NCBI RefSeq assembly: GCF_011046535.1
Contig: NZ_CP049257.1
Span: 2,480,001-2,544,000 of the forward strand
DNA from: Nocardioides anomalus
Lineage (GTDB): Bacteria > Actinomycetota > Actinomycetes > Propionibacteriales > Nocardioidaceae
Direction: 5' to 3'
DNA length: 64,000 nucleotides
Shown: piece after piece, positions 1 to 11,864 of the stretch
How the letters are laid out: each line of letters opens with the position of its first letter
How positions within the stretch are numbered: the first letter of the stretch is position 1
Program-made: the position numbers and the translations under genes
The notes under the pieces: generated by a model
Told to the model about the DNA's origin: nothing
Seen by the model: only the letters and a program-made list of their open reading frames with translations
The model's database searches: none

Positions 1-2819
<2,819 letters not shown>

Positions 2820-2820
<1 letters not shown>

Positions 2821-3953
2821 CAGCGGCTCGCCTCCATGAGCTGGACGAAGCGGTCGAAGAGGTACGCCGCGTCGTGCGGTCCGGCCGCGGCCTCCGGGTG
2901 GTACTGCACGCTGAAGCCCTTCAGCCGACCGCCGGGATCGCGCAGCTCGAGGCCCTCGACCACGTCGTCGTTGAGGCAGACGTGGCTGACCGTGGCCACG
3001 CCGTACGCCGTGTCGGCGGGCCGGTCGAGCGGCGCGTCGACGGCGAAGCCGTGGTTGTGGGCGGTGACCTCGACCTTGCCCGTGGTCCGGTCCATCACGG
3101 GCTGGTTGATGCCGCGGTGGCCGTACTTCAGCTTGTAGGTGCCGAAGCCGAGGGCCCGGCCGAAGAGCTGGTTGCCGAAGCAGATGCCGAAGTAGGCGGT
3201 GTCGCGGGCCAGCAGCTCCTGCAGCAGCTCGACCTGACCGACCGTGGCGGCCGGGTCGCCGGGCCCGTTGGAGTAGAAGAGCCCGTCCGGCGCCACGGCC
3301 AGCACGTCCTCGACGCTCGCCGTCGCCGGCAGCACGTGCACCTCGACGCCGCGCTCGGCCAGCCGGTGCGGGGTCATCGACTTGATCCCCAGGTCGAGGG
3401 CCGCGACGGTCAGCCGCTTCTCCCCCACCGCCGCGACGACGTAGGTCTCGGGCGTGGACACCTCGCCGGCCAGCTCGGCGCCGGCCATCTCGGCCTGGCC
3501 GCGGACCCGCTCGAGCAGCGCGGCCGGGTCGGTGCCGGTCGAGGAGATGCCGACGCGCATGGCGCCCCGCTCGCGCAGGTGCCGGGTCAGGGCGCGGGTG
3601 TCGATGCCGGAGATGCCGACCACGCCCTGCGCGCGCAGCTCGTCGTCCAGGCTGCGCCGCGAGCGCCAGCTGGAGGGCACCCGGGCGGGGTCGCGCACGA
3701 CGTACCCGGCCACCCAGATCCGGCGGGACTCCGCGTCCTCGTCGTTGATGCCGGTGTTGCCGACGTGCGGGGCGGTCATCACGACCACCTGGCGGTGGTA
3801 GGAGGGGTCGGTCAGCGTCTCCTGGTAGCCGGTCATGCCGGTGTTGAAGACCGCTTCGCCGAAGGTCTCGCCCTCGGCGCCGTACGCCTCGCCGTGGAAG
3901 GTGCGTCCGTCCTCGAGGACGAGGACCGCAGAGCCGTTCGTGGGGGCAGGCAT
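2820..3953 (-). CDS. carA: Carbamoyl-phosphate synthase small (glutaminase) subunit
   Basis: Hydrolyses glutamine and channels ammonia to CarB. The 377 residues match the usual length. The N-terminal CPSase domain begins at [19 protein letters not shown]; the class I glutamine amidotransferase domain has the nucleophile Cys in [16 protein letters not shown] and the His-Glu pair in [15 protein letters not shown]. The ATG is preceded by GGAG about 12 bases upstream, and that Shine-Dalgarno lies in the 3' arm of a PyrR-type hairpin (3966-4000), so translation of carA is probably repressed by PyrR when uridine nucleotides are plentiful. It overlaps carB by one base. Confidence 0.98.
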
Positions 3954-3965
3954 GGTCTAGCCGTT

Positions 3966-4000
3966 CTCCTTCTCCGCCTCACGGGACGGCCAGTTAAAGG
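3966..4000 (-). promoter_or_regulatory. PyrR-binding RNA hairpin in the carA leader
   Basis: Read on the minus strand, the leader contains CCTTTAAC, then GTCCCGTGAGGC, then GGAGAAGGAG. This matches the PyrR binding-loop consensus known from Bacillus and mycobacterial pyr leaders (a GUCC-N-GNGAGGC core with a following AGAAGG). CCTT at the 5' side can pair with AAGG, which is part of the carA ribosome-binding site, and CCG with CGG inside it. PyrR binding would therefore hide the ribosome-binding site. It aligns closely with the element at 7791-7828. Confidence 0.85.
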
Positions 4001-4063
4001 ATGTCGGTCAGCCGCGACCCTACCAGCGGGCGGCCACCTGTCGGGACCGCGCCCACGGGTGGG

Positions 4064-4954
4064 TCAGGTCCGCTCGGCCAGCCAGGCCAGCAGGCCGGCG
4101 ACGTAGGCGTCGTGGTCGTCGACCAGCGCCAGGTGGCTGCCGTGCGGACTGTGGTGGTAGGTGCCCCGCGGCAGGCGCTCGGCCATCGTGGCCAGGTGGG
4201 CGGGGTCCATGGTGTCGTGCTCGGCGCCCATCACCAGGGTCGGCACCTCGATGCGGGCCAGGTCCCCGAAGCGGTCCCAGTCGCGGAAGGTGCCGGTGGC
4301 GCCGAGCTCGCTGGGGCCGTTGAGCAGGTCGTAGACCTGGTGGTTGATGTGCTCGAAGGAGTCCACGACGACCTGCGGCCACTCCCCCAGCGGCAGCCGG
4401 CAGAGGTGGTCGACGTAGTAGTGCTCCATGAGCAGCGCCTCGTACGCCGGGTCGCCGGTCTCCCCGGCGGCCTCCATCCGCTTGATCTCGGCCAGCGCGT
4501 CCTGGTCCATGGCGGGCATCAGCACCTGCTCGGCGTAGGCGTTGTACGCCGGGATGCTGGCCATCATGTTCGACACGACCAGCCCACGCAGGTGCTCGGG
4601 GTGGGCCAGGGCGTACTCGATGCCGAGCATCCCGCCCCAGGACTGGCCGTACAGCACGACGTCGTCCAGCCCGAGCGCGGCGCGGACCTGCTCGACCTCG
4701 TCGACGAAGCGCGGGATCTGCCACAACGACACGTCGTCGGGCTGGTCGGAGCGGTGCGAGCCGAGCTGGTCGTAGAAGTAGACCTCGTAGCCCGCACCGA
4801 CGAGCGGCTCCTCCAGCGGCAGGAGGTACTCGTGGGTCGCGCCGGGCCCGCCGTGCAGGAGCAGGACCTGCCGGTCCGGGGCGTCGCCGACCCGGCGGGT
4901 CCAGACCTCGAAGGTCCCCGACGGCGTCCGGACGGGGATCCGGCGCTCGCTCAC
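4064..4954 (-). CDS. Alpha/beta-hydrolase, proline iminopeptidase family
   Basis: A 296-residue alpha/beta-hydrolase of the proline iminopeptidase/amino-acid amidase group. Visible features are the oxyanion-hole motif LLLHGGPGATHEY near residue 32, the FYDQLGSHRSDQP loop, the nucleophile elbow LYGQSWGGMLG near residue 100, an acid in MGAEHDTMD and the final His in HHSPHGSHLALVDD. The GTG start at 4954 overlaps the pyrC stop by four bases (GTGA), so it is translated as part of the pyr operon although no pyrimidine role is known for the family. A longer frame upstream lies inside pyrC and was not used. Substrate is unknown. Confidence 0.9.
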   Translation of the reverse strand: MSERRIPVRTPSGTFEVWTRRVGDAPDRQVLLLHGGPGATHEYLLPLEEPLVGAGYEVYFYDQLGSHRSDQPDDVSLWQIPRFVDEVEQVRAALGLDDVVLYGQSWGGMLGIEYALAHPEHLRGLVVSNMMASIPAYNAYAEQVLMPAMDQDALAEIKRMEAAGETGDPAYEALLMEHYYVDHLCRLPLGEWPQVVVDSFEHINHQVYDLLNGPSELGATGTFRDWDRFGDLARIEVPTLVMGAEHDTMDPAHLATMAERLPRGTYHHSPHGSHLALVDDHDAYVAGLLAWLAERT

Positions 4955-6225
4955 TGGAGCTTGCCGTCGAGCACGGTGGGCCGGCCGCGCAGGAACGTCG
5001 CGACGACCCGTCCGGGCAGCTCCAGGCCGGCGTACGGCGTGTTGCGGCTCAGCGAGGCGGACTCGGTCGGGTCGACGGTGCGGCGCACCGAGGGGTCGTA
5101 GAGGACGAGGTGGGCGGGCTGGCCCACCTCGAGCGGGCGGCCGTGGTCGGCGACCCGGCCGATGCGAGCGGGCGCGTAGGACATCCGGTCGGCCACGCCG
5201 GCCCAGTCCAGGAGCCCGGTGTCGACCATGCTCTCCTGCACCACCGAGAGCGCGGTCTCCAGGCCCAGCATCCCGAAGGCGGCCGCGGCCCACTCGCAGT
5301 CCTTGTCCTCGTGCGGGTGCGGGGCGTGGTCGGTGGCCACGATGTCGATGGTGCCGTCGGCCAGCCCGGCCCGCAGGGCCTCGACGTCGGCGCCGGTGCG
5401 CAGCGGCGGGTTGACCTTGTAGATCGGGTCGTAGGTCGCCGCGAGCTCGTCGGTGAGGAGCAGGTGGTGCGGGCAGGCCTCGGCGGTCACCGCGACGCCC
5501 TTGGCCTTGGCCCAGCGGATCAGCTCGACCGAGCCGGCCGTCGAGACGTGGCAGACGTGCAGGCGGGAGCCGACGTGCTCGGCGAGCAGCACGTCGCGGG
5601 CGATGATCGCCTCCTCGGCCACGGCCGGCCACCCGGCCAGGCCGAGCCGGCCGGAGAGCTCGCCCTCGTTCATCTGCGCGCCCTCGGTGAGGCGCGGCTC
5701 CTGGGCGTGCTGGGCGATGACGCCGTCGAAGGCCTTGACGTACTCCAGCGCGCGCCGCATCAGCACCGCGTCGCTCACGCACTTGCCGTCGTCGGAGAAG
5801 ACGCGGACCTGCGCGGCGGAGTCGGCCATGGCGCCGAGCTCGGCCAGCTGCTGCCCGGCCAGCCCGACGGTGACCGCGCCCACCGGGCGGACGTCGCAGT
5901 GCCCGGCCTCGCGACCGAGCCGCCAGACCTGCTCCACCACGCCGGCGGTGTCGGCCACCGGCTCGGTGTTGGCCATCGCGTGCACGGCGGTGAAGCCGCC
6001 CCGGGCGGCCGCCTGGGTGCCGGACTCGACGGTCTCGGCGTCCTCGCGGCCCGGCTCGCGCAGGTGGGTGTGCAGGTCGACCAGACCCGGGAGCGCGATC
6101 AGCCCGTCGGCCTCCACGACCTCGGCCCCGTCGGGCGCGGAGGCGACGAGGACGCCGTCCGAGACGTGCAGGTCGCTCGGGTCGCCGCCCAGGACGCGCG
6201 CGCCCCTGATGATGAAGTCAGCCAT
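4951..6225 (-). CDS. pyrC: Dihydroorotase
   Basis: Cyclises carbamoyl aspartate to dihydroorotate, step three of UMP synthesis. The 424 residues fit the class I amidohydrolase form. The metal-binding signature is [19 protein letters not shown] near residues 48-66, with further ligands expected in VIAQHAQEP and [10 protein letters not shown] and the catalytic Asp in [15 protein letters not shown]. The ATG start lies inside the end of pyrB (8-base overlap), and its stop overlaps the hydrolase start, indicating one polycistronic message. Confidence 0.97.
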   Translation of the reverse strand: MADFIIRGARVLGGDPSDLHVSDGVLVASAPDGAEVVEADGLIALPGLVDLHTHLREPGREDAETVESGTQAAARGGFTAVHAMANTEPVADTAGVVEQVWRLGREAGHCDVRPVGAVTVGLAGQQLAELGAMADSAAQVRVFSDDGKCVSDAVLMRRALEYVKAFDGVIAQHAQEPRLTEGAQMNEGELSGRLGLAGWPAVAEEAIIARDVLLAEHVGSRLHVCHVSTAGSVELIRWAKAKGVAVTAEACPHHLLLTDELAATYDPIYKVNPPLRTGADVEALRAGLADGTIDIVATDHAPHPHEDKDCEWAAAAFGMLGLETALSVVQESMVDTGLLDWAGVADRMSYAPARIGRVADHGRPLEVGQPAHLVLYDPSVRRTVDPTESASLSRNTPYAGLELPGRVVATFLRGRPTVLDGKLQ

Positions 6226-7177
6226 CGGACTCGTTGCCTCCCAGCAGCAGGTAGAGCACGGCCATCCGCACGGCGACGCCGTTGGTGACCTGCTCGACGA
6301 TCACCGAGCGCGCCGAGTCGGCCACGTCGGCGGTGATCTCCATGCCGCGGACCATCGGCCCGGGGTGCATGACGATCGTGTGGTCCTGGAGCGTGGCCAT
6401 CCGGCGCGCGTCGAGGCCGTAGCGCCGGCTGTACTCCCGCGCGGTCGGGAAGAACCCGCCGCTCATCCGCTCACGCTGGACCCGCAGCATCATCACCGCG
6501 TCGACCTTGGGCAGCACGCCGTCGAGGTCGTAGGACGTCTCGACCGGCCACGTCTCCACCCCGACCGGGAACAGCGTGGGCGGGGCCACCAGCGTGACCT
6601 CGGCGCCGAGGGTGCGCAGCAGCAGCGCGTTGGAGCGCGCCACCCGCGAGTGGAGGACGTCGCCGACGATGGCGACCCGGCGGCCCTCGAGGCTGCCGGA
6701 CCTGAACTCGCCCAGGGGGCCGCCCCCCAGGTGCCGGTAGAGCGTGAAGGCGTCGAGCAGGGCCTGGGTCGGGTGCTCGTGGGTGCCGTCACCGGCGTTG
6801 ACCACGCTGGAGCGGACCCAGCCGGAGTGCGCGAGCCGGTGCGGGGCGCCGCTCGCGCCGTGGCGCACCACGACCGCGTCGGCGCCCATGGCCTCCAGGG
6901 TCAGCGCGGTGTCCTTGAGGCTCTCGCCCTTGCTCAGGCTCGAGCCCTTGGCCGCGAAGTTGATGACGTCGGCGCTGAGCCGCTTGGCCGCGGCCTCGAA
7001 GGAGATCCGGGTGCGCGTGGAGTCCTCGAAGAACAGGTTGACCACGGTCCGCCCGCGCAGCGCCGGCAGCTTCTTGATGGGCCGGTCGGCCAGCTCGCGC
7101 ATCTCCGCCGCGGTGCTGAGGATCAGCTCGGCGTCGTCGCGGGTCAGGTCGCCCGCGCTCAGCAGGTGCCGCTTCAC
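6218..7177 (-). CDS. pyrB: Aspartate carbamoyltransferase catalytic chain
   Basis: Joins carbamoyl phosphate and aspartate, step two of UMP synthesis. At 319 residues it has the normal length. Carbamoyl-phosphate binding is seen in [19 protein letters not shown] near residue 50, and the family motif in [12 protein letters not shown] near residue 135. The start is GTG at 7177, which overlaps the pyrR stop by four bases (GTGA). No pyrI regulatory chain is present, as expected for actinobacteria. Confidence 0.98.
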   Translation of the reverse strand: MKRHLLSAGDLTRDDAELILSTAAEMRELADRPIKKLPALRGRTVVNLFFEDSTRTRISFEAAAKRLSADVINFAAKGSSLSKGESLKDTALTLEAMGADAVVVRHGASGAPHRLAHSGWVRSSVVNAGDGTHEHPTQALLDAFTLYRHLGGGPLGEFRSGSLEGRRVAIVGDVLHSRVARSNALLLRTLGAEVTLVAPPTLFPVGVETWPVETSYDLDGVLPKVDAVMMLRVQRERMSGGFFPTAREYSRRYGLDARRMATLQDHTIVMHPGPMVRGMEITADVADSARSVIVEQVTNGVAVRMAVLYLLLGGNESDG

Positions 7178-7779
7178 CCGTCGCTCCCCTCACCCTGGAT
7201 GACGACGTCGTCCACGCCGTCGATCTCTGCGATCCGCAGCCGCACCCGCTCGACCAGCGAGGTCGGGAGGTTCTTGCCCACGAAGTCGGCGCGGATCGGC
7301 AGCTCGCGGTGGCCGCGGTCGACCAGCACCGCCAGCCGCACCGCGCTGGGCCGGCCCACGTCGTTGAGCGCGTCGAGGGCCGCCCGGATGGTCCGGCCGC
7401 TGAACAGCACGTCGTCGACGAGCACCACGACCTTGCCGTCCACCCCGCCGGGCGGGATCTCGGTGGGCAGCAGCGCCCGGGCCGGCTTGAGGCGCAGGTC
7501 GTCGCGGTACATGGTCACGTCGAGCGAGCCGACCGGGACGTCGTAGCCCTCGACGGCGGCGATCCGCTCGGCGACCCGACGGGCCAGGGGCACGCCGCGC
7601 GACGGGATGCCGAGCAGCACCAGGTCGTGCGCGCCCTTGTTGCGCTCGAGGATCTCGTGGCTGATGCGGGTCAGGGCCCGCGCGACGTCCCGGTCGTCCA
7701 GGACGGTCCGGCCACCGGCCTCGGTCGGTGGTCCGGAGGTGGGGTCGGCGGGTGGGTCGGGCTGCTGCTGTGCACACAT
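7174..7779 (-). CDS. pyrR: Bifunctional pyr operon regulator / uracil phosphoribosyltransferase
   Basis: RNA-binding regulator of pyrimidine genes that also converts uracil and PRPP to UMP. It has 201 residues; the first 25 or so are a Pro-rich extension before the conserved fold starts at [18 protein letters not shown]. The PRPP-binding motif [13 protein letters not shown] is near residue 120. The ATG at 7779 is 11 bases from a GGAGG that lies inside a PyrR-type hairpin, so the gene probably represses its own translation. It heads the cluster pyrR-pyrB-pyrC-hydrolase-carA-carB. Confidence 0.97.
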   Translation of the reverse strand: MCAQQQPDPPADPTSGPPTEAGGRTVLDDRDVARALTRISHEILERNKGAHDLVLLGIPSRGVPLARRVAERIAAVEGYDVPVGSLDVTMYRDDLRLKPARALLPTEIPPGGVDGKVVVLVDDVLFSGRTIRAALDALNDVGRPSAVRLAVLVDRGHRELPIRADFVGKNLPTSLVERVRLRIAEIDGVDDVVIQGEGSDG

Positions 7780-7790
7780 CGGTGCTCAGA

Positions 7791-7828
7791 CCTCCTTGTC
7801 CGCCTCTCTGGACGGCCCGTTGAAGGGG
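7791..7828 (-). promoter_or_regulatory. PyrR-binding RNA hairpin in the pyrR leader
   Basis: On the minus strand the leader reads CCCCTTCAACGG, GTCCAGAGAGGC, then GGACAAGGAGG. The core is the classical PyrR binding loop. CCTT on the 5' side can pair with AAGG of the ribosome-binding site, consistent with PyrR-dependent block of translation as known for mycobacterial pyrR. Only 68 bases separate pyrR from the preceding gene, leaving no room for a separate antiterminator/terminator pair of the Bacillus type. Confidence 0.88.
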
Positions 7829-7847
7829 ATCTCGATCGCCGCCGACC

Positions 7848-8921
7848 CTACCCCCTCGCGCGGGACAGGTGCGGCGCCGCGCGTCCGGCCAGCAGCGGCA
7901 GGTCCAGGTAGGTCCGCACGCCCGGCTCCGCCGCCACGACGTACGGGATCGCGTTGACGCAGTGGTTGGCCGTGGCCACGACGCCCGGGTTGCGGACCAG
8001 CCCGGACTCCACGGTCTCCGGCTGCAGCCCGTGGACGGTCAGCTTCACGCTCGGGTCGCCGGTGACCTCGACCTCGAACCGCTCGCCCTCGGGGCCGAAC
8101 GACCACGCGGGGTCGAGGTGCTCCTGGCCCATCAGCCAGTTCACGGTGGCGGTGACGACCGGTACGCCGTCCACGAGCGCCCGCCAGTGGAAGCGGCGGG
8201 CGGCCACCAGACCGGGCTCGATGACGCCGATCGGCGAGTCGATCGGGGCGGTGGCGACCGCGACCTCCTGCACGGTCTCGATCCGCGGGTCGGCGGCGAA
8301 GCCCATCTCGGCCACGACCATGCGCACCGACGAGCGGAAGCCGCCGCCGAGCAGCGCCGCCATCGGGCTGGCCAGGGCCTCCTCGGGCGTGCCGCCGAAG
8401 GCCATCACGTGCCGGATCACGTCGGGGGCGCCGTAGGTGCGCAGGTCGCTGAACTCCTCGGCGCGCACGTGGGTGACCCGGGCGCTGACCGCCGAGACCA
8501 TGAGCGGGAACCGCTCGGTGATGCCGCCGGGGTGGATGCCGGTGCCGTGCAGCGTCGTGCCGCCCTCGCGGCAGGCCGCCTCGAGCTCGGTGGTGCGCGC
8601 CGGGTCCGGGTAGATCCACCCGACCGGCGTCACCACGTCCTTGCCGGAGCGCAGCAGCGCGGCGACCTGGGCCTCGTCGGGCACCAGCGGGCTGTAGACC
8701 ACGCAGTCGGCGTCCAGCGCGAGGATCTCCTCGGCGCTGGTCGTCGCCGCGACGCCGAGCGGGTCCAGCCCGGCCAGGGTGCCGGCGTCCTGCCCGTGCT
8801 TGTCGGCCGCGTGCACCCAGCACCCGACCAGCTCGAGATCGGGGTGGCTGACCACGCCCTCGATGGCGGCCCGGCCCACGCCTCCGGTCGCCCACTGCAC
8901 GACCCGGAGGGCACCCGTCAC
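7848..8921 (-). CDS. NAD(P)-dependent oxidoreductase, DapB-like amine dehydrogenase family
   Basis: A 357-residue protein with an N-terminal Rossmann fold: LRVVQWATGGVGRAAIEGV, then LELVGCWVH for the second strand. The pattern belongs to actinobacterial proteins often labelled dihydrodipicolinate reductase, related to 2,4-diaminopentanoate dehydrogenase. The conserved LHGTGIHPGGITERFPL segment near residue 125 is typical of that group and not of true DapB. It is not near lysine genes, so a role in lysine synthesis is unlikely. The GTG start at 8921 is the most upstream in frame. It lies just upstream of pyrR on the same strand; whether it shares a message is unknown. Confidence 0.75.
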   Translation of the reverse strand: MTGALRVVQWATGGVGRAAIEGVVSHPDLELVGCWVHAADKHGQDAGTLAGLDPLGVAATTSAEEILALDADCVVYSPLVPDEAQVAALLRSGKDVVTPVGWIYPDPARTTELEAACREGGTTLHGTGIHPGGITERFPLMVSAVSARVTHVRAEEFSDLRTYGAPDVIRHVMAFGGTPEEALASPMAALLGGGFRSSVRMVVAEMGFAADPRIETVQEVAVATAPIDSPIGVIEPGLVAARRFHWRALVDGVPVVTATVNWLMGQEHLDPAWSFGPEGERFEVEVTGDPSVKLTVHGLQPETVESGLVRNPGVVATANHCVNAIPYVVAAEPGVRTYLDLPLLAGRAAPHLSRARG

Positions 8922-8928
8922 GGCGCGG

Positions 8929-9339
8929 TCACAGCGCGACCGGCCAGATGTTGCCCCAGGCGTCGACCTCGTAGCGGGTCCGGTCCTCGCGCCGGTCCAG
9001 CAGGACGGCGACCCAGACCACGCCCCACAGCCCGCCGGTGACGACGGTGAGGATGAAGTGCCCGACGTGGGTCACCCGTCGCCGCTGGGCGAGGGTGACG
9101 CCGCGCTCACTGCGGTGGACCACCGTGGCGCCGCTGAGCACCTCGAGGTCCACGGCGATCTCGAGCAGCCGCTCGCGCCGGAGCTCGGGCAGCTCGGGGT
9201 ACGTCGCCCACTCGCGCGGGCGGCCGAGCCGCTGCGGGAACGCCGAGTAGGTCGCCGGCGCCCAGTCCCGGCCCGACCAGCGCCGCCAGGAGCGCCGGTG
9301 CCAGCGGTACTCGCCGATCGTCGGCGTCCGGACGGTCAC
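8929..9339 (-). CDS. Hypothetical membrane-associated protein, 136 residues
   Basis: Family not recognised. The N-terminal 80 residues are soluble and rich in Arg and Trp (RWHRRSWRRWSGRDW). One hydrophobic stretch at about residues 91-112 (VGHFILTVVTGGLWGVVWVAVL) is followed by a charged RREDR segment, suggesting a single membrane anchor with the basic part in the cytoplasm. GTG start at 9339. Seven bases separate it from the next gene downstream on the same strand, so co-transcription with the DapB-like oxidoreductase is plausible. Confidence 0.65.
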   Translation of the reverse strand: MTVRTPTIGEYRWHRRSWRRWSGRDWAPATYSAFPQRLGRPREWATYPELPELRRERLLEIAVDLEVLSGATVVHRSERGVTLAQRRRVTHVGHFILTVVTGGLWGVVWVAVLLDRREDRTRYEVDAWGNIWPVAL

Positions 9340-9353
9340 GGGACCAGTGTGCG

Positions 9354-10370
9354 TCAGTCCTCGGCGATGTCCACCAGGACCTTGCCGACCGCTCCGCCCT
9401 GCACGGCGTCGTGCGCCTCGGCCGTCTGCTCCAGCGAAAAGTGGTGCAGCGGGACGCCGGCGTCCTCACCGACCCGCAGCGCCCCGGCGGCGACCGCGGC
9501 GGAGACGTCCTCGAGCGCGGCCTGCCGCAGCCGCTCGTCGAGGGTGTAGAGGATGAGGTACTGGTAGCGCAGGTTCTTGGAGAACGTCGGGCGCAGCGGC
9601 ACGGTGTACTCGTCGCCGCCGTTGTTGGCGTAGATCGCGATCGTCGCGTGGGTCCTGGTCACCGCGAGGTCCAGGTCGTTGTTCTGCGCCGGCGCCACCT
9701 CGACGACCAGGTCCACGCCGTCCGGCGCCGCCTGCTTGATGGCGGCCTCGGCGTCGTCGTCCTTGTAGTTGACGACGTGGTGCGCGCCGGCCGCCGCGGC
9801 CAGCGCGGCCTTCTCCGGCGAGCTGACCGTGGTCACCACGGTCGCGCCCGCCCAGCGGGCCAGCTGGATGGCGGCGTTGCCGACCGCACCCGCGCCCCCG
9901 GCCACCAGCACGGTCATGTGGTCCATGGCGCCAGGCTCGAGCCGGCTCGGACCGAACTCCCCGCAGGTCAGCGCCCGGTGCGCGGTCACGGCCGGCACGC
10001 CGAGCGAGGCGCCCAGGTCGAACGACGCACCCTCGGGCAGCGGGACGACGCGCGCGGCGTCCTGGACGGTGTACTCCGCCGCGGTGCCGTGGGCCCGCTC
10101 GTGCTGGGCCAGGACCAGCCAGACCCGGTCGCCCGAGGCCAGCCCGGCCACGCCGTCGCCGAGCGCGTCGACCACGCCGGCGCCGTCCTGGCCGGGCACG
10201 ACCTCGTCGAAGCCGCGCAGGTTGCCGGCCCGGAACTTCCAGTCAGTGGGGTTCACCCCGGCGCGGACCAGCCGCACCCGGACCTCACCCGGGCCGGGCT
10301 CCGGGACCTCCCGGTCGGCCAGGCTCAGGACGGAGGAGGGACCGGTCTCGCTGTAGACGATCGCGCGCAC
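9354..10370 (-). CDS. NADPH:quinone reductase-like MDR oxidoreductase
   Basis: A 338-residue medium-chain dehydrogenase/reductase. The N-terminal GroES-like domain starts MRAIVYSETGPSSVLSLADREVPEPG, written here only in part, and contains RAGVNPTDWKFRAG. The nucleotide-binding motif LVAGGAGAVGNAAIQLARWAGA lies near residue 155. The structural-zinc Cys cluster of alcohol dehydrogenases is missing, which favours the zeta-crystallin/quinone reductase subgroup using NADPH. The start is GTG at 10370. Substrate cannot be told from sequence. Confidence 0.85.
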   Translation of the reverse strand: MRAIVYSETGPSSVLSLADREVPEPGPGEVRVRLVRAGVNPTDWKFRAGNLRGFDEVVPGQDGAGVVDALGDGVAGLASGDRVWLVLAQHERAHGTAAEYTVQDAARVVPLPEGASFDLGASLGVPAVTAHRALTCGEFGPSRLEPGAMDHMTVLVAGGAGAVGNAAIQLARWAGATVVTTVSSPEKAALAAAAGAHHVVNYKDDDAEAAIKQAAPDGVDLVVEVAPAQNNDLDLAVTRTHATIAIYANNGGDEYTVPLRPTFSKNLRYQYLILYTLDERLRQAALEDVSAAVAAGALRVGEDAGVPLHHFSLEQTAEAHDAVQGGAVGKVLVDIAED

Positions 10371-10410
10371 ACCGCGCCGGTACCCACGCTCCGGCCCGGC
10401 CCTCGTCGGG

Positions 10411-11775
10411 TCAGAGGGCCGAGGCCATCCCCGCGCAGGCCCGCAGCCAGGACATCCGGGTGCTCTCGGACAGGTCGGCGTACGGCAGCACCGAGCCGGC
10501 GACCAGGGCGGGGTCGTAGGGCACGCGGTAGACCCCGCGGGTGCGCTGCTGGTAGACGTCGACCAGGTCGGCGGCCAGCTTGGCGTCGACGGTGGTCGAG
10601 GGGTCGGACAGCACGGTCACGGTCTTGTACTTCAGGTTCTGGTAGCCCGCGTCCTGGAGCGCGTCGAGCATCCACAGGCCGCTGTAGCCGGTGTCCTCGC
10701 GCACGGTCGAGGTGACCACGAGGAGGTCGGCGGCGTCGGCCGCGGCCAGCCAGTTCTCGGCGCGCATGTTGTTGCCGGTGTCGACCAGGATGATCTTGTA
10801 GAAGCGCGTGAGCAGCTGGTGCAGCCGGTTGAAGTCGTCGGCGTGGATCTGGCCGGTGACGTTGGCGCTCTCGTCGGAGGCCAGGACGTCGAAGTGCGCG
10901 TCGCCCTGCGAGCGGACGTAGGCGCCCAGGTCGCCGATGCGCGACTGGGTGACGTCGTTGAACTTGTGCAGGTCGGCCAGGAGCTCCTTGGTGGTCTTGT
11001 TGTGCGCGCTGCGCGAGCCGCGGATGCCGAGGGTGCCGCGGGTCTCGTTGTTGTCCCACGCCACCACGCCGCCGCCGCGCACGGTGCCGAAGGTGTAGCC
11101 GGCCGCCAGCACGCCGGTGGTCTTGGCCGCGCCGCCCTTGGGGTTGATGAAGGCGATCGTCTTGGGGCCGTCGAAGTCCTTCTGGATCAGGGCCCGGTCC
11201 TGGGTGTAGGCCCGCTCGGCGGTCCCCATCTTGGGCTTGATCATCCCGCCGCTCCAGCGGCGGACGCGGCCGCGCCAGCCCCAGGTGGCCGGTCCGGTCT
11301 CCTGCTCCTCGGCGCGCCGGTCGAGGAAGTCGGTGGCCGTCATGAACCGCCGGGGCTCGGCGTCACCCGCGGGCTGCGCCGGCTGGGCCGGCGCCTGCAC
11401 CGGCGCGGTGGTCACCGGCGGACGGGTCGGCGGCGGGGGCGGCGGGCCGCTGGGCGGACCGCCCGCGGGCCGCAGGACGGGCGGCGGGGGCGGCGGGCCG
11501 GTCGGGCCGGAGCGGGGCGGGCCGCTGGGCGGGCCGGTGGGCGGACCCGACGGCGGGCCGCTGGGCGGGACGGACTGGCCCTGCGGAGGGACCAGCGTCG
11601 GACGCGGCCGGATCACGGTGGCCTCGGCGTCACTCAGCGGGTCGGTCAGCGGGTCCGGCTGCCGCACCCGGGCCGCGGCCTCCTTGGCCTCCTCCGCGGC
11701 GGCGTAGGCCGCGAGCTCCTCCGGGGTGTAGAGCCGGTCGCTGGTGTCGTCCGACGGGTGGCTCGACTGCGACAT
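10411..11775 (-). CDS. Orphan MinD/ParA-like ATPase with proline-rich N-terminus (EspI-like)
   Basis: A 454-residue protein. Residues 1-60 are acidic/Ala-rich, 61-140 are low-complexity Pro/Gly (repeats of the type SGPPSGPP and runs of six prolines), and the ATPase domain starts near 200. Its deviant Walker A motif is FINPKGGAAKTT at 210-220, with the signature Lys of MinD-type ATPases; a later Asp motif is seen in KIILVDTGNN. This resembles the ATPases linked to ESX/type VII secretion (EspI, SCO5717-like), but no ESX gene lies nearby, so function is open. ATG start with a GGAGG ribosome-binding site. Confidence 0.75.
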   Translation of the reverse strand: MSQSSHPSDDTSDRLYTPEELAAYAAAEEAKEAAARVRQPDPLTDPLSDAEATVIRPRPTLVPPQGQSVPPSGPPSGPPTGPPSGPPRSGPTGPPPPPPVLRPAGGPPSGPPPPPPTRPPVTTAPVQAPAQPAQPAGDAEPRRFMTATDFLDRRAEEQETGPATWGWRGRVRRWSGGMIKPKMGTAERAYTQDRALIQKDFDGPKTIAFINPKGGAAKTTGVLAAGYTFGTVRGGGVVAWDNNETRGTLGIRGSRSAHNKTTKELLADLHKFNDVTQSRIGDLGAYVRSQGDAHFDVLASDESANVTGQIHADDFNRLHQLLTRFYKIILVDTGNNMRAENWLAAADAADLLVVTSTVREDTGYSGLWMLDALQDAGYQNLKYKTVTVLSDPSTTVDAKLAADLVDVYQQRTRGVYRVPYDPALVAGSVLPYADLSESTRMSWLRACAGMASAL

Positions 11776-11864
11776 GGTGGCTCCTCCCGCGGCAGGCTAG
11801 GGGTACCGGCCGCTGCCGCAGCCATACCCGGGATCGGGGGCCGTCTAACGTCCCCGGGCCCGGT

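Noticed and set aside
11400..11580. GC-rich tandem repeats
   Set aside because: They encode the Pro/Gly-rich region of the MinD-like ATPase in frame, so they are protein low complexity and not a separate element.
10411..11775. Type VII (ESX) secretion locus
   Set aside because: Only one EspI-like ATPase is present; no EccC, EccD, mycosin or WXG100 gene in the window.
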